A stretch of 64,000 nucleotides of DNA from Hyphomicrobiales bacterium (GCA_900469625.1 UBXV01000007.1:372001-436000); one strand, 5' to 3'; positions 17,224-28,229 are shown, numbered from the stretch's first letter. Notes: generated from the letters alone by a model not told the origin. Numbers and translations: made by a program.

Positions 17224-20200
17224 TCAGGAATTGCGCTTGAGCAATTCCTTCACCAGCTGGTCGGTGATTTCACCGGTCGGTTCCTGGCCGACGGATGTCT
17301 GGAAAGCCTTGATCGCGGCAACCGTCTTCTTGCCCATCTGGCCATCCGGCTTGCCTGCATCGAAGCCGTTGTTGTTGAGTATGGCCTGGATGTTGCGGAT
17401 GGCCTTGCCCATGTCGATCGAAGCGGTCTTGTTGGCAGGGCCGACCCAGGCATCCGGGACGTCGACCGAATTGGCCCTGGCATCGACCGGCTGCGGCTTC
17501 CAGGCGTCGGCCTTGGCCTTTGCGCTTGCGAGCTGATCGGGCTTCATCGCCTTGGCGACCTCGTCGCGCTTGGCGGCGGCGTCCGTGTCGCCCTCGCGGG
17601 CAGCGGCTGCGAACCACTTGTAGGAGGCTTCCAGATCCTGCGACACGCCATTGCCGCGGGCATAGAGAACCGCCAGGTTGAACTGGCTGTCGCGGATGCC
17701 GAGTTCGGCCGCCTTGGCGAACCACTTGGTCGCTTCCGCGAAATCCGGAACGCCGTCACGACCGCTCGCCAGCATCACGGCAAGATTGTGCATGGCGCTG
17801 GCATTGCCCTGCCCGGCAGCCTTCAGATAGAGCGCCTTCGCCTTGGCGGCGTCGCGCGCAAGGCCCGAGCCTTTTTCATACATGCTGGCAAGGCGATAAT
17901 CGGCCGGTACGACACCGGCGTCAGCGGCGCGCTGATACCATTTTGCGGCTTCGGCCAGATCTTCCTTGACGCCGCGCCCTTCGGTGAAGCGTGCGCCGAT
18001 CTCGTAGAAGGCGAGCGGATCGCCGCCCTTTGCCGCCGTCACCAGCGCAACCGGTCCAAATCCTTCCGGCAACACGACATCGGCGGGCTTCGCGATCGGA
18101 GCGAAGGTGCCAGCCTGGGCGGTGTTGGCCGGGGCAGACTGGAAGCTGGAAGCGGCGGTCGGCTGCTTGACCTCCGGCACCGGCTGAAGCAGCGGAGCCT
18201 GCGCTTCATTGGCCACCGTGGTCGATGCGGATGCGTCTGCAAGCGGGGTCGCGACGGCTGGCGTCTCGACGGCGCCTTGCGGTTGCTCTACCTCATCGAG
18301 TGCGGCGCCTGGAAGTGGCGGCAACGCCTCGATCGGAGTTTGGGTCGCAACCGCAGCGGCCGCAGGCGCCTGATTGCCAGCGACTTCCGTTGCCGCCGGC
18401 GTGGCGACAGACGGCTGATCAAGCACGGGGGCTGCATTCTGTTCGATGATCGCGACCGGCTCGGTCGCCGGCGCTTCACTGCCCTTCAGCATGGTACCGA
18501 CGAGCGGATAGGACATGATCGCCAGAAGCACCGCGCCGACTGCCATGAGGATCGGACGGCGATGGCGTGCGAAGGCACCGCCGACGCCGCCAGCGCTGCT
18601 GCCGTCCTTGGTCTTGTTGAGCGTATCGGCTTCCTCGACCGCCAGCTGCGCTGCCCGACGGGCGGCGGCAATGAAATCGGACTTGTCGCCGTCGACGGGT
18701 TGCTTGCCGCCGCGGTTCATCTGGCCCGCGCGCACGCGCTCCAGGATCTTCTTGACGTCGGGAACGCCGGAGCCGGGCTCGAGCAACTGGTTGGCCTCTT
18801 CCGGCGCCAGCATCTCCGAAGGATCGATGGACGGGGCAGGCTCGACAAGCTGACGGGCCGGCTCCGGTGCCGGGTCGGCGCGCTTGGATGAAAAGCGTCG
18901 TGTCAGGCCAGCGAGCAGGCCGGTGCGCGGCGCGGAAGCCGGCTGTTCGCGGCCGCCATCGGGCTCGATGGTCGAGACCTGGCTTTCGTCGCCGGCAAAG
19001 GCAGTCGCGTGGGCCGAGGCGGTGGCGGCTGCAATGACGCCGTCGTCTTCGGCCTGCAGGGCGCGAACGTTGCGCTGTAGATCCTGGTAGCGGTCGTCGA
19101 GATCGGCGCCGGTGAAGGGATCGTTGAATTCCGGCTGCATCGCCTTGGGCATGACAGGCATTTCGCGCGCGACCGGTGCCTCGTAACGGGCCGCGGCCAT
19201 CGCAGGCTCGCGTCCCTCGATGCGCTCGAGCTTGTCGGCGATGTGAACCAGGGTTTCGTGCAGCGCTTCGAAGGTGCGTGCCGTGCGCTCCTCGCTGGAG
19301 CGGCTGAGATCCTCGAGCGTGCGCAGGTCGTCAGCCAGGGCGGAAATTGCGGCGAGATCGCCACCCCCCGTTGCCTGCGGCATGCCGCGCTTGGAATAGG
19401 CCTCCATCACCGCTTCGGCCGCCTGGCGGGCAGCCTCGACGATATACTCGTCGCTGGTGGCGAAATAATCTTCGAGCGCGTTCATGCGGTTCTCGAATTC
19501 GACCGGCATGGCCGCAACAGCCTCGACGCGCGGCTGGCTGACGAGGGTCGACAGATTGGCGATCTGCGCTTCGAGATTGTGCAGCGCGGCGCGGTCGTCG
19601 AACGGCGCCGCGTAAGTTTCTTCCAGCCGCTGCGCGATACCGGCGAGACGGTCTTCGAGACGGTCGAAACGCGGATCGGCGACCGGCTGGGCGCTCAGCG
19701 TGTCGAGGTCATCGATGCGGCGGGCAAGATAGTCGAGCCGTTCGGCCAGCGCATCGTTGACGCTGCCCTGGTCGAGGGCCTCGATCTTGCGGGAAATGTC
19801 GTTGAGGTAGCCTGTCAGATCCGGCTGGGCGTTGCGGTGGCTGCGCTCCATCATCAGCGAAAGCTGATCGAGGCGCTCTTCGAGACCGGCGGCCGCCTTC
19901 TCGCTGGCAAGGTCCTCGACGCGGGCAGCCAGCGCCTCCAGACGGGCTCCAAGACCGGTGTCCACAGGGCGGGAAAGACCGTCGATCTGGCGCGAGAGAT
20001 CGCCGAGGCGGCTCTCAAGGCGATTGGTAAACCCGCTGTCCGCGCTGCTGGCGGTGCGGCTATTGGCGGCGATCGCCCGGCTGATCTCGTCGAGACGCGC
20101 ATCCAGATCGGCAAACTGCGATACGAGGCGCCGGTCGTCGGGCTGTATCTGGCGGCCGAGCATCTCGATTGCCTGGGCAACGGCAATCATCTTGTCTTCG

Positions 20201-21039
20201 AGGACCTCGACGGCAGAGCTGTTGCCGAGCGTTCCGATCTGCGACTTGATTTCGTCGAGCCGGTAGGCAAGCGCCACCAGTTCGTCGTCACGGTTCTGAT
20301 CGAAGGCGATCAGCCGATCCTCGACGCCGTTCCAGCGGCTTTCCATCCGGCGCACGCTGTCCTCGCGGGCCAGGCCGTCGATCATCGTGCGCAGATCGTC
20401 GAAATCGCCGCGCAGCGCATCTGCCTGGGCGGGCGAGGCCTGGCGCCCGAGCTGCTGGATGCTGTCGGCAAGGCGCTGCATGTCGCCACGCACGTCCTCG
20501 GCGAAGCTGTGATCCTCGGCCTGCGCCTTGATGCCGCGAATTTCGGCGCGCAGGGAATTCATCTCGCGGGTAAGGCCGTCGGTGATGTCTCGCTTGAGAT
20601 CCTGGCGCAAGCCGACGAGCGCCTCGGCGATATCGTTGACGGCAGCCGCCGGGCGGGCGACGGGCGCGCGGACGGGCTGAGGCCTTACGTCGTCGACATA
20701 GCGCTCCGGCTCACGCTGGGCCAGGCGTTCCGGCTCGCGCTGCGGCAGGCGATCTCTCAAAGTCGGGCGCTCGCGCGCGGCGCTGAGCGTGCGCTGGCGC
20801 TGCATGATTTCGGAGACGGCATCGCGCGGGGACGGGATGTCGCGGGGCGACGGGGTGTCACGCAGGGGTATGCGCTCACGCTCGACCGGGCGAGCCGGCT
20901 GTTCGCGGCTTGCGCTGTTCATCAACCCTTCGATCCGGGCCTCCAGGCCCTCGATCGTGCGGTTCAGGGCGTCAAGCGAGGGTCGCTCGCCATAGCTCTG
21001 GGTGCCAGCGCGCTGAGGATTTGATCGCGATCCATTCAT
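17224..21039 (-). CDS. podJ: PodJ-type polarity / localization factor
   Basis: A 1271-residue single-pass inner-membrane protein. The cytoplasmic part (about 1-825) is acidic, Arg/Glu-rich and strongly coiled-coil, with repeated RLDxLxxxxDxL-like segments. A membrane helix follows (PILMAVGAVLLAIMSYPLVG, about 828-850), then a proline/alanine-rich linker, about four Sel1/TPR-like repeats (GDPLAFYEIGARFTEGRGV to AAREGDTDAAAKRDEV, about 1000-1160), and a C-terminal peptidoglycan-binding domain (NIQAILNNNGFDAGKPDGQM, about 1208-1265). This order is that of PodJ, which marks a cell pole and recruits other polarity proteins in Caulobacter and rhizobia. The start at 21039 was chosen because sequence upstream does not look conserved. 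I recall the same neighbour (fad operon) in S. meliloti. Confidence 0.88.
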   Translation of the reverse strand: MNGSRSNPQRAGTQSYGERPSLDALNRTIEGLEARIEGLMNSASREQPARPVERERIPLRDTPSPRDIPSPRDAVSEIMQRQRTLSAARERPTLRDRLPQREPERLAQREPERYVDDVRPQPVRAPVARPAAAVNDIAEALVGLRQDLKRDITDGLTREMNSLRAEIRGIKAQAEDHSFAEDVRGDMQRLADSIQQLGRQASPAQADALRGDFDDLRTMIDGLAREDSVRRMESRWNGVEDRLIAFDQNRDDELVALAYRLDEIKSQIGTLGNSSAVEVLEDKMIAVAQAIEMLGRQIQPDDRRLVSQFADLDARLDEISRAIAANSRTASSADSGFTNRLESRLGDLSRQIDGLSRPVDTGLGARLEALAARVEDLASEKAAAGLEERLDQLSLMMERSHRNAQPDLTGYLNDISRKIEALDQGSVNDALAERLDYLARRIDDLDTLSAQPVADPRFDRLEDRLAGIAQRLEETYAAPFDDRAALHNLEAQIANLSTLVSQPRVEAVAAMPVEFENRMNALEDYFATSDEYIVEAARQAAEAVMEAYSKRGMPQATGGGDLAAISALADDLRTLEDLSRSSEERTARTFEALHETLVHIADKLERIEGREPAMAAARYEAPVAREMPVMPKAMQPEFNDPFTGADLDDRYQDLQRNVRALQAEDDGVIAAATASAHATAFAGDESQVSTIEPDGGREQPASAPRTGLLAGLTRRFSSKRADPAPEPARQLVEPAPSIDPSEMLAPEEANQLLEPGSGVPDVKKILERVRAGQMNRGGKQPVDGDKSDFIAAARRAAQLAVEEADTLNKTKDGSSAGGVGGAFARHRRPILMAVGAVLLAIMSYPLVGTMLKGSEAPATEPVAIIEQNAAPVLDQPSVATPAATEVAGNQAPAAAAVATQTPIEALPPLPGAALDEVEQPQGAVETPAVATPLADASASTTVANEAQAPLLQPVPEVKQPTAASSFQSAPANTAQAGTFAPIAKPADVVLPEGFGPVALVTAAKGGDPLAFYEIGARFTEGRGVKEDLAEAAKWYQRAADAGVVPADYRLASMYEKGSGLARDAAKAKALYLKAAGQGNASAMHNLAVMLASGRDGVPDFAEATKWFAKAAELGIRDSQFNLAVLYARGNGVSQDLEASYKWFAAAAREGDTDAAAKRDEVAKAMKPDQLASAKAKADAWKPQPVDARANSVDVPDAWVGPANKTASIDMGKAIRNIQAILNNNGFDAGKPDGQMGKKTVAAIKAFQTSVGQEPTGEITDQLVKELLKRNS

Positions 21040-21203
21040 TGTGCTCTTCGCCCCTGTCCGTCGGCCATCTCGAAAGTCGCCACGGAAGGAAACGTTTTCC
21101 TTCGCCCCTGCGGCACTTCCGACTTGGGCAGAGCTACAACAATGCGAGGACCGGACCGGTTGCAGCTTTGACCATCTCAACACGCACCTTTCCTTAAACG
21201 TGG

Positions 21204-21218
21204 TAAACAAGCCGTTAA
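21204..21218. promoter_or_regulatory. Near-consensus CtrA-like box upstream of podJ
   Basis: On the plus strand TAAA, seven bases, TTAA (reverse complement TTAA-N7-TTTA), one mismatch from the CtrA consensus TTAA-N7-TTAA. It lies about 165 bases upstream of podJ, whose Caulobacter homologue is cell-cycle controlled. The region is AT-rich, so a chance match is possible. Confidence 0.35.
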
Positions 21219-21327
21219 CCGCCGCGAAATTATTTAACGATTTGGCAGGAACGACCCCGCAGAGTGCGACGCGGCGGCAAATTCTTCCGACCATCCAACG
21301 AAAAACTGAAACTTCGAGTGGTGCTAT

Positions 21328-21353
21328 TTTTGACGTTTACGCAAACGTCAAAA
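21328..21353. promoter_or_regulatory. 26-bp palindrome, operator of the beta-oxidation operon (copy 1)
   Basis: Arms TTTTGACGTTT (21328-21338) and AAACGTCAAAA (21343-21353) are perfectly complementary around ACGC. An identical 26-bp copy lies at 56039-56064. It is in the 434-base podJ/acyl-CoA dehydrogenase intergenic region, 120 bases before the dehydrogenase start. The TTGACG inside it also resembles a -35 box. The ACGTTTACG core resembles what I recall of MerR-type LiuR sites, which I could not check. The rest of the intergenic region holds the CtrA-like match and no gene. Confidence 0.75.
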
Positions 21354-21473
21354 TTTTGTAGCATCCTGCCAACGATGCGAGACCGCCCTCAGTGGGCGGC
21401 GCATCCGGCATGTTGCAACCGGACGTCGACCGCGTGGAGGCGACGATCCGAAAGCGAAAAAGGCGAGGAAAGA

Positions 21474-23270
21474 ATGCCCACCTACAAGGCACCGGTCGAC
21501 GATACGCTCTTCATCCTGAACGACGTGCTCGGCATCGAGCGATACAACAACCTGCCCGGCTTTGCCGACGCGACGCCCGACATGATCGAAGCGATCATCG
21601 GCGAAGCGGCCAAGCTTGCCGAAGAAGTGCTTTTCCCGGTCAACCTTTCCGGCGACCAGGAGGGCTGCAAGCGGCGCGACGACGGCTCGGTCAGCGTGCC
21701 CAAGGGTTTCAAGCAGGCTTTCGATCTCTACCGCGAAGGCGGATGGCTCGGGCTTTCGGTGCCGGAGGAATTCGGCGGCCAGGGCCTGCCCTACACGTTG
21801 CACACCGCCGTCGGTGAATACATGTCTTCGGCCAACATGGCGCTGACGATGTATCCGGGTCTCACCCAGGGCGCGATCGCAGCGATCCTGGTGCACGGCT
21901 CGGACGAGCTGAAGCAGGCCTACCTGCCGAAAATGGTGGACGGCACCTGGACCGGGACGATGAACCTGACGGAGCCGCATTGCGGCACCGACCTCGGGCT
22001 CCTGCGCAGCAAGGCCGTTCCGAATGGCAATGGCAGCTACAAGATTTCCGGCCAGAAGATCTTCATCTCCGCCGGCGAACACGACATGTCGGAAAACATC
22101 ATCCACCTGGTGCTCGCCCGTATCGAGGGCGCGCCGGAAGGCGTGAAGGGCATCTCGCTGTTCATCGTGCCGAAGTTCAAGCTTGATGGTGCCGGTGAAC
22201 CGGGTGAGCGCAACGGCGTGTCCTGTGGCGCCATCGAGCACAAGATGGGCATCCACGGCAACTCGACCTGCGTCATGAATTATGACGAGGCAGAGGGTTA
22301 CCTCATCGGCACGGAGAACAAGGGCCTCAACGCCATGTTCGTGATGATGAACGAAGCCCGCCTCGGCGTCGGTCTCCAGGGCCTGTCGATCGCCGAAACC
22401 GCTTACCAGAACGCTGCCAACTATGCCCGCGACCGCATCCAGGGCCGCTCGCTTTCCGGCCCGAAGGCGCCGGACAAGAAGGCCGACCCGATCATCGTGC
22501 ATCCGGATGTGCGTCGCACGCTGATGACGATCCGCGCCTTCAACGAGGCCGGCCGTGCGTTTACGCTCTGGACCGCGCTCAAATCCGATATCGCCCACCG
22601 CTCCGACAACGAGGCCGACCGCCAGGCGGCCGACGACATCCTCGGGCTGATGACGCCGATCCTCAAGGGCGTCCTGACCGACAAGGGCTTCGACCACGCG
22701 GTCATGGCGCAGCAGATGTTCGGCGGCCACGGCTACATCGAAGAGCATGGCATGAGCCAGTATGTCCGCGATGCCCGCATCGCCATGATCTACGAAGGCG
22801 CCAACGGCATCCAGGCGCTGGATCTCGTCGGCCGCAAGCTGGGCCTGAACGGCGGTCGCGCCGTCATGGCGCTGTTCAAGGAAATCGGCGATTTCTGCGA
22901 GGAAAACTGCGGCAACGAGAAGCTCTCGACGTATACCAAGGCGCTGAAGAAGGGCCTGAACGACCTGCAGGCGTCGACCATGTGGTTCATGCAGAACGCC
23001 ATGGCCAAGCCCGACAATGCTGGTGCAGGTTCGACCGACTACATGCACCTTTTCGGCCTGGTCGTGCTCGGCTACATGTGGGCGAAGATCGCCAAGACGG
23101 CAGAGGAAAAACTCGCCTCTGGCGAAACCGCGCGCGCAGACTATCTGAAGAACAAGCTGATCACCGCGACCTTCTTCATGGAAAGGATCCTGCCGGAAAC
23201 GGCACTGCGCAAGGCCCGCATCGAGACCGGCGCCGATACGGTGATGGCACTCGACGCGGCCGCGTTCTGA
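21474..23270 (+). CDS. Acyl-CoA dehydrogenase (first gene of beta-oxidation operon)
   Basis: A 598-residue FAD enzyme of the longer acyl-CoA dehydrogenase group, which introduces the alpha-beta double bond in fatty acyl-CoA. The flavin/substrate motifs are visible: [33 protein letters not shown], the C-terminal [27 protein letters not shown] with the conserved glutamate in YEGANG, and a long C-terminal extension. The ATG at 21474 has GAGGAAAG upstream; an earlier start is unlikely because it would extend through the palindrome. It is first in an operon with thiolase, a lipoprotein and the FadB-type protein, 55 bases before the thiolase. Confidence 0.92.
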   Translation: MPTYKAPVDDTLFILNDVLGIERYNNLPGFADATPDMIEAIIGEAAKLAEEVLFPVNLSGDQEGCKRRDDGSVSVPKGFKQAFDLYREGGWLGLSVPEEFGGQGLPYTLHTAVGEYMSSANMALTMYPGLTQGAIAAILVHGSDELKQAYLPKMVDGTWTGTMNLTEPHCGTDLGLLRSKAVPNGNGSYKISGQKIFISAGEHDMSENIIHLVLARIEGAPEGVKGISLFIVPKFKLDGAGEPGERNGVSCGAIEHKMGIHGNSTCVMNYDEAEGYLIGTENKGLNAMFVMMNEARLGVGLQGLSIAETAYQNAANYARDRIQGRSLSGPKAPDKKADPIIVHPDVRRTLMTIRAFNEAGRAFTLWTALKSDIAHRSDNEADRQAADDILGLMTPILKGVLTDKGFDHAVMAQQMFGGHGYIEEHGMSQYVRDARIAMIYEGANGIQALDLVGRKLGLNGGRAVMALFKEIGDFCEENCGNEKLSTYTKALKKGLNDLQASTMWFMQNAMAKPDNAGAGSTDYMHLFGLVVLGYMWAKIAKTAEEKLASGETARADYLKNKLITATFFMERILPETALRKARIETGADTVMALDAAAF

Positions 23271-23325
23271 TTTCAAACTGTTTGACGGGCAGCACCTGAT
23301 GGTGCTGCCGAAAGGGAGATGAGAC

Positions 23326-24534
23326 ATGACGAAAGTCTTCGTTTACGACCACGTGCGCACGCCGCGCGGCCGTGGCAAGAAGGACGGATCGCTGCACGAA
23401 GTGCCGTCCGTCCGCCTGGCCGCGAAAATGCTGGAGGCCGTGCGCGACCGCAACGGCCTAGACACGTCGACCGTCGACGACATCATCATGGGCTGCGTTG
23501 ATCCGGTGATGGATGCCGGCGCCGTGATCCCGAAGGCAGCCGCCTTCGAGGCAGGCTATTCCACCCGCGCCCCCGGCATGCAGATCTCGCGCTTCTGCGC
23601 CTCCGGCCTTGACGCCGTCAACTTTGGCGCAGCCAAGATCGCCCAGGGCGCCGACGACATCGTGATTGCAGGCGGCGTTGAATCGATGTCGCGCGTCGGC
23701 CTCGGCATGTCGGGCGGCGCCTGGTTCATGGATCCGTCGGTCAACCTGCCGGCCTTCTTCATGCCACAGGGCGTTTCGGCCGACCTGATCGCCACCAAAT
23801 ACGGTTTCAGCCGCGACGACGTCGACGCCTATGCCGTCGAGAGCCAGAAGCGCGCAGCGCATTCCTGGGAAAAGGGCTACTTCAAGAAGTCGGTCGTGCC
23901 GTTCAAGGACCAGAACGGCCTGACCATCCTCGACCGTGACGAGCACATGCGCCCCGGCACCGACATGCAGGCGCTCGCCTCGCTCAACCCGTCGTTCCAG
24001 ATGCCGGGCGAGATGGGCGGTTTCGAAGCCGTCGGCATCCAGGCACACCCGGAGATCGAGAAGATCAACTACGTGCACCACGCCGGCAACTCCTCGGGCA
24101 TCGTCGATGGCGCGGCAGCCGTGCTGCTCGGCTCCAAGGCCGGCGGTGAGAGCATGGGCCTCAAGCCCCGCGCCCGCATCCGCGCCTTCGCCAATATCGG
24201 CTCCGACCCGGCGCTGATGCTGACCGGCCCGGTCGACGTCACCGAAAAGCTGCTGAAGCGCGCGGAGATGAAGCTCTCCGACATCGACCTCTTCGAGCTC
24301 AACGAGGCCTTTGCCGCGGTCGTCCTTCGCTACATGCAGGCCTTCGACATCCCGCACGACAAGATCAACGTCAATGGCGGCGCGATCGCCATGGGCCATC
24401 CGCTCGGCGCGACCGGCGCGATGATCCTCGGCACCGTGCTCGACGAGCTGGAACGGCGCGATCTCAACACCGCGCTGGTGACGCTGTGCATCGGCGCCGG
24501 CATGGGCACCGCCACGATCATCGAAAGGGTCTGA
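23326..24534 (+). CDS. fadA: Acetyl-CoA C-acyltransferase (thiolase)
   Basis: A 402-residue thiolase. The nucleophilic cysteine is in [15 protein letters not shown], the acidic/His motif in the C-terminal part is [20 protein letters not shown], and the second cysteine lies in [19 protein letters not shown]. These three motifs are in the positions expected for degradative thiolases, which cleave 3-ketoacyl-CoA to acetyl-CoA. A good ribosome binding site (AAAGGGAG) precedes the start. The gene is 55 bases downstream of the acyl-CoA dehydrogenase and two bases upstream of the lipoprotein gene. Confidence 0.95.
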   Translation: MTKVFVYDHVRTPRGRGKKDGSLHEVPSVRLAAKMLEAVRDRNGLDTSTVDDIIMGCVDPVMDAGAVIPKAAAFEAGYSTRAPGMQISRFCASGLDAVNFGAAKIAQGADDIVIAGGVESMSRVGLGMSGGAWFMDPSVNLPAFFMPQGVSADLIATKYGFSRDDVDAYAVESQKRAAHSWEKGYFKKSVVPFKDQNGLTILDRDEHMRPGTDMQALASLNPSFQMPGEMGGFEAVGIQAHPEIEKINYVHHAGNSSGIVDGAAAVLLGSKAGGESMGLKPRARIRAFANIGSDPALMLTGPVDVTEKLLKRAEMKLSDIDLFELNEAFAAVVLRYMQAFDIPHDKINVNGGAIAMGHPLGATGAMILGTVLDELERRDLNTALVTLCIGAGMGTATIIERV

Positions 24535-24536
24535 CG

Positions 24537-24950
24537 ATGGATGCGACCCGCCGAACGCTTCTGGGGCTGATGGGTCTGGGACTGCTTGCAGTCTCGGCTT
24601 GCGTCTCCGACGAGGAGGAAGGCGGCGACAGCTTCACGTTGACCGGTACGATCACCAATGTCGCCAATGGCCCGGTTCCGGCCGGTACCGTCACCGTCCG
24701 GCTCGAGGAGCAGGGCGTGATGGACGTGGCCGCCAAGCTGATCGCGGAGACATCCGTGTCGAGCGACGGCAAGGCAACCCGCGTGCCTTTCGTGCTGCAG
24801 GTGCCGAAGCCGGAACTCGACAAGGCTGTCGATGCCGGCTTCTCCATCCGCGTCGAGCGTGACGGCAGGCTGATCGCCATCAACACCACCAAACAACGTT
24901 ACAGCCGCGGATCTGACATCTCGCTGCGCATCGAACCCATTCTCTACTGA
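24537..24950 (+). CDS. YbaY/YscW-like lipoprotein within the beta-oxidation operon
   Basis: A 137-residue exported lipoprotein with a twin-arginine-like start ([19 protein letters not shown]) and a lipobox ending at the cysteine. The mature part is a beta-rich domain ([28 protein letters not shown] ... [10 protein letters not shown]) resembling the YbaY/YscW type III secretion chaperone-like lipoprotein family, whose function is not established. It starts two bases after the fadA stop and ends 11 bases before fadB, so it is translated from the beta-oxidation mRNA. Its link with fatty-acid metabolism is unclear; a role in fatty acid entry through the envelope is a guess. Confidence 0.75.
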   Translation: MDATRRTLLGLMGLGLLAVSACVSDEEEGGDSFTLTGTITNVANGPVPAGTVTVRLEEQGVMDVAAKLIAETSVSSDGKATRVPFVLQVPKPELDKAVDAGFSIRVERDGRLIAINTTKQRYSRGSDISLRIEPILY

Positions 24951-24961
24951 GGGGGAGAACC

Positions 24962-27178
24962 ATGACGAAGTACACCAATTTCAAGATCGAGACCGATGCA
25001 GACGGCATTGCCCTTGTCACCTGGGACATGCCCGAGAAATCGATGAACGTCTTCACCCAGGAGGTGATGGAAGAGCTGAACGCCATCGTCGACGCGACGA
25101 CGGCCGATGCCGCCGTCAAGGGCGTCGTCTTCACGTCGGGCAAGTCGTCCTTCTCCGGCGGTGCGGACCTCTCGATGATCAAGTCGATGTTCACCTTCCA
25201 ACAGGAAGAAAAGCAGAAGGATCCGGCCAATGCCGCCCAGAAGCTCTTCGACCTCGTCGGTCGCATGACCGGCCTGTTCCGCAAGCTCGAAACCTGCGGC
25301 AAGCCGTGGGTCTCGGCGATCAATGGCACCTGCATGGGCGGCGCCTTCGAGCTTTCGCTCGCCTGCCATGGCCGCGTGGCCTCCAATTCCAAGTCGGTCA
25401 AGATCGCGCTGCCTGAAGTCAAGGTCGGCATTTTCCCGGGCGCCGGCGGCACCCAGCGCGTACCGCGGCTCACCAATGCGCAGGACGCGCTGCAGATGAT
25501 GACGACAGGCTCGTCGCTGACGGCAGCCCGCGCGAAGGCGATGGGCCTCGTGCATGAAGTCGTCGACGCCGACAAGCTGGTCGACGCCGCCAAGGCGATG
25601 ATCAAGAACGGCCTGAAGCCGGTGCAGCCCTGGGACGAAAAGGGCTACAAGGTTCCGGGCGGCGGCATCTGGACACCGGCATCCGCCCAGCTCTGGCCGG
25701 CCGCTTCCGGCATCCTGCGCCGCGAGACGCAAGGTAACTATCCCGGCGCCATCGCAATTCTCAAATGCGTCTACGAAGGCCTGCAGGTGCCGTTCGACAC
25801 GGCGCTGAAGATCGAACAGCGCTACTTCACCGAGATCCTGCAGACGACCGAAGCCTTCTCGATGATCCGCTCGCTGTTCGTCTCGATGCAGGAGCTCGGC
25901 AAGGGCGCGCGTCGCCCGGCCGGCGTGCCGAAGTCGGAGTTCAAGCATGTGGGCGTCGTCGGCGCCGGCTTCATGGGCGCCTCGATCGCCTATGTGACGG
26001 CTGCTGCCGGCATCGCCGTGACGCTGATCGACCGCGACATGGAAGCGGCGACAAAGGGCAAGGCGCACTCGGAAGGCCTGGTCAAGGATTCCGTCGGCAA
26101 GGGCCGCCTGACCAAGGAAGAAGGCGAAGCGCTGCTTGCCCGCATCACGCCGTCTGCCGACTACAACGACCTGAAGGACGTCGGCCTCGTCGTCGAAGCC
26201 GTTTTCGAAGACCGCCAGGTCAAGAAGGACGTGATCGAGAAGGTGGAAGCCGTGATCGGCGAAGACACGATCTTTGCCTCCAACACCTCGACTCTGCCGA
26301 TCACCGGCCTTGCCAAGAACTCCAAGCGCCCCGGACAGTTCATCGGCATCCACTTCTTCTCGCCGGTCGAAAAGATGATGCTGACGGAAGTGATCCTCGG
26401 CAAGGAGAGCGGCGACAAGGCGCTTGCCACCGCACTCGACTATGTCGCCGCGATCAAGAAGACGCCGATCGTCGTCAACGACACGCGCGGCTTCTACGTC
26501 AACCGCTGCGTCTTCCGCTACATCCACGAAGCCTATGACATGCTGATCGAGGGCGTGCCGCCGGCGATGATCGAAAATGCCGCCAAGATGGCCGGCATGC
26601 CGGTCGGGCCCTTGTCGCTCAACGACGAAGTCGCGATCGACCTCAGCCAGAAGATCCTGAAGGCCACCGTCGCGGATCTCGGCGAAAAGGCCGTCGATCC
26701 CAAGCACATGGCGCTGATCAACAGGATGGTCGACGACCTCGACCGCCGTGGCCGCAAGAACGGCAAGGGCTTCTACGAGTATCCGGCAAAGCCGGCGAAG
26801 AAGTATCTGTGGCCGGAGTTGAAGACGCTGTATCCGCAGAAGAATGCCGACAAGATCGATGTCGAGGTGCTGAAGCAGCGGTTCCTCGCAACGATCGCAC
26901 TCGAAGCGGCACGCACCATGGAAGAGGGCATCGTCACCGACCCGCGGGAAGCCGACGTCGGCTCGATCCTCGGCTTCGGCTTTGCCCCCTACACCGGCGG
27001 CACGCTCTCCTACATCGACGGCATGGGCGCCAAGGCCTTCGTCAAGATGTGCGAGAAGCTCGCCAAGGACTATGGCAGCCACTTCAAGCCGACGGCGCTG
27101 CTCAAGGAAATGGCCGAACGCGGCGAGACTTTCTACGGCCGCTTCGACCCCTATGGGGAGAAGAAGCAGGCGGCGTAA
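24962..27178 (+). CDS. fadB: FadB-type enoyl-CoA hydratase / 3-hydroxyacyl-CoA dehydrogenase
   Basis: A 738-residue bifunctional beta-oxidation enzyme. The N-terminal crotonase domain carries [15 protein letters not shown] and [18 protein letters not shown]; the dehydrogenase domain begins with [22 protein letters not shown] (NAD-binding GxGxxG) and has [16 protein letters not shown] and [15 protein letters not shown] with the catalytic histidine region. The order and length fit the alpha subunit of a FadAB complex, with the thiolase encoded upstream. A strong ribosome binding site (GGGGGAG) precedes the start. The operon ends here; a different gene begins 64 bases later. Confidence 0.96.
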   Translation: MTKYTNFKIETDADGIALVTWDMPEKSMNVFTQEVMEELNAIVDATTADAAVKGVVFTSGKSSFSGGADLSMIKSMFTFQQEEKQKDPANAAQKLFDLVGRMTGLFRKLETCGKPWVSAINGTCMGGAFELSLACHGRVASNSKSVKIALPEVKVGIFPGAGGTQRVPRLTNAQDALQMMTTGSSLTAARAKAMGLVHEVVDADKLVDAAKAMIKNGLKPVQPWDEKGYKVPGGGIWTPASAQLWPAASGILRRETQGNYPGAIAILKCVYEGLQVPFDTALKIEQRYFTEILQTTEAFSMIRSLFVSMQELGKGARRPAGVPKSEFKHVGVVGAGFMGASIAYVTAAAGIAVTLIDRDMEAATKGKAHSEGLVKDSVGKGRLTKEEGEALLARITPSADYNDLKDVGLVVEAVFEDRQVKKDVIEKVEAVIGEDTIFASNTSTLPITGLAKNSKRPGQFIGIHFFSPVEKMMLTEVILGKESGDKALATALDYVAAIKKTPIVVNDTRGFYVNRCVFRYIHEAYDMLIEGVPPAMIENAAKMAGMPVGPLSLNDEVAIDLSQKILKATVADLGEKAVDPKHMALINRMVDDLDRRGRKNGKGFYEYPAKPAKKYLWPELKTLYPQKNADKIDVEVLKQRFLATIALEAARTMEEGIVTDPREADVGSILGFGFAPYTGGTLSYIDGMGAKAFVKMCEKLAKDYGSHFKPTALLKEMAERGETFYGRFDPYGEKKQAA

Positions 27179-27242
27179 GCAAGCAACAGCCCATTCGCTG
27201 TACGATCACCGTGTCAGCGCCGCAGCAGTGAGGGGACAGGGA

Positions 27243-28229
27243 ATGGGTTGGCTTAAATGTGCGACCGCGCTCGGTGGGGTGGTCGGGCTGGCGTTGTGCG
27301 TCGGCCTGACCGCCGAGCTTGCGTTGGAGCGTCGGGATGCTTCGCGATATCCACCGCCAGGGCTGCTGGTCGATGCCGGCGGATATCGGATGCACGTCCA
27401 CTGCACCGGCGACGGCCCCGTCCCGCTCATCCTCATCTCCGGACTTGGCGGATGGTCGCAGGATTGGTCGGCCGTCCAGCCGCTGCTTTCGCGGACGTAC
27501 CGGACATGCAGCTTCGATAGGGCAGGCTATGGCTGGTCTGAAGAAGCGGGCGCGCCGCGTATCGGAATGGCTGCAATCGAGGATATGCGCACCGCATTGA
27601 ACGAAGCGGGGGTCGGGTCTCCCCGCATCGTCGTCGGTCATTCGCTCGGGGGGCTTCTGGCGCAAATCTATGCGCAGCGTTACCCGACCGAAGTTGCCGC
27701 GATGGCGCTCCTGGACTCGGTCGAGCGGCATCAGTATCAGTCGATGGCCCCGGCAACTCTTGAGCGATACAAGACCGACATGGGTCGGCTGACCGGGGCA
27801 GCGGCTGCAGCCAGCCGGTTTGGCGTGTTGAGGCTCGCCGGAACGCCGGCATCAATCATCGTTGACCGGCTGCCGGCCGGCGAGCGGGCGTCCGCGAATG
27901 CAAACGGGGTGCGCCCCAAGGCGTTTCGTGCATTGCGCGACGAATTCGTGGGTGTGGATCAGGCATTGGCGGATGCGTTGGCTGCCAACGCCAATCCCAA
28001 TTTTCCGGTTTCGGTCATAGGTACCGACCGGAATCGCGATTTTCCTCCCGGTTGGGATACGGACGAAATGCGCGCATTCTGGCAGGAGGGGCAGCGCAGG
28101 CTTGGCCAACAGTTCAAGGTCACGCCGCAGATTCTGCCCGATGCAGGACACTACGTGCAGATAGAACAGCCTCAGATCGTCGTCGATGCCGTGGCCGGTT
28201 TGGTGACACGGTTGGCGGAATCGAACTAG
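27243..28229 (+). CDS. Alpha/beta hydrolase
   Basis: A 328-residue protein with an N-terminal membrane or signal segment (LKCATALGGVVGLALCVGLTAE), then an alpha/beta hydrolase fold. The oxyanion region is LISGLGGWSQDW, the nucleophile is in VVGHSLGGLLAQIYA, and the catalytic histidine probably lies in ILPDAGHYVQIEQPQIV. An acidic residue is available in the VSVIGTDRNRDF region. The substrate is unknown; such proteins hydrolyse esters or lactones. The codon use looks slightly less GC-rich than in its neighbours, so recent acquisition is possible. The ATG follows GAGGGGACAGGG. Confidence 0.85.
   Translation: MGWLKCATALGGVVGLALCVGLTAELALERRDASRYPPPGLLVDAGGYRMHVHCTGDGPVPLILISGLGGWSQDWSAVQPLLSRTYRTCSFDRAGYGWSEEAGAPRIGMAAIEDMRTALNEAGVGSPRIVVGHSLGGLLAQIYAQRYPTEVAAMALLDSVERHQYQSMAPATLERYKTDMGRLTGAAAAASRFGVLRLAGTPASIIVDRLPAGERASANANGVRPKAFRALRDEFVGVDQALADALAANANPNFPVSVIGTDRNRDFPPGWDTDEMRAFWQEGQRRLGQQFKVTPQILPDAGHYVQIEQPQIVVDAVAGLVTRLAESN

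Noticed and set aside
20641-20900. Tandem RExERLxQREPER-like text in podJ as a CRISPR or repeat array
   Set aside because: The similarity is at the protein level, short and irregular, typical of a low-complexity linker; no spacers are present.
19243-21024. Plus-strand frame of 593 codons inside podJ
   Set aside because: It is a shadow of the coiled-coil-coding minus strand, with no recognisable domain and no ribosome binding site.
24944-27082. Minus-strand frame of 712 codons opposite fadB
   Set aside because: The plus strand has intact hydratase and dehydrogenase motifs; the opposite frame is compositionally skewed (Asp, His, Arg).
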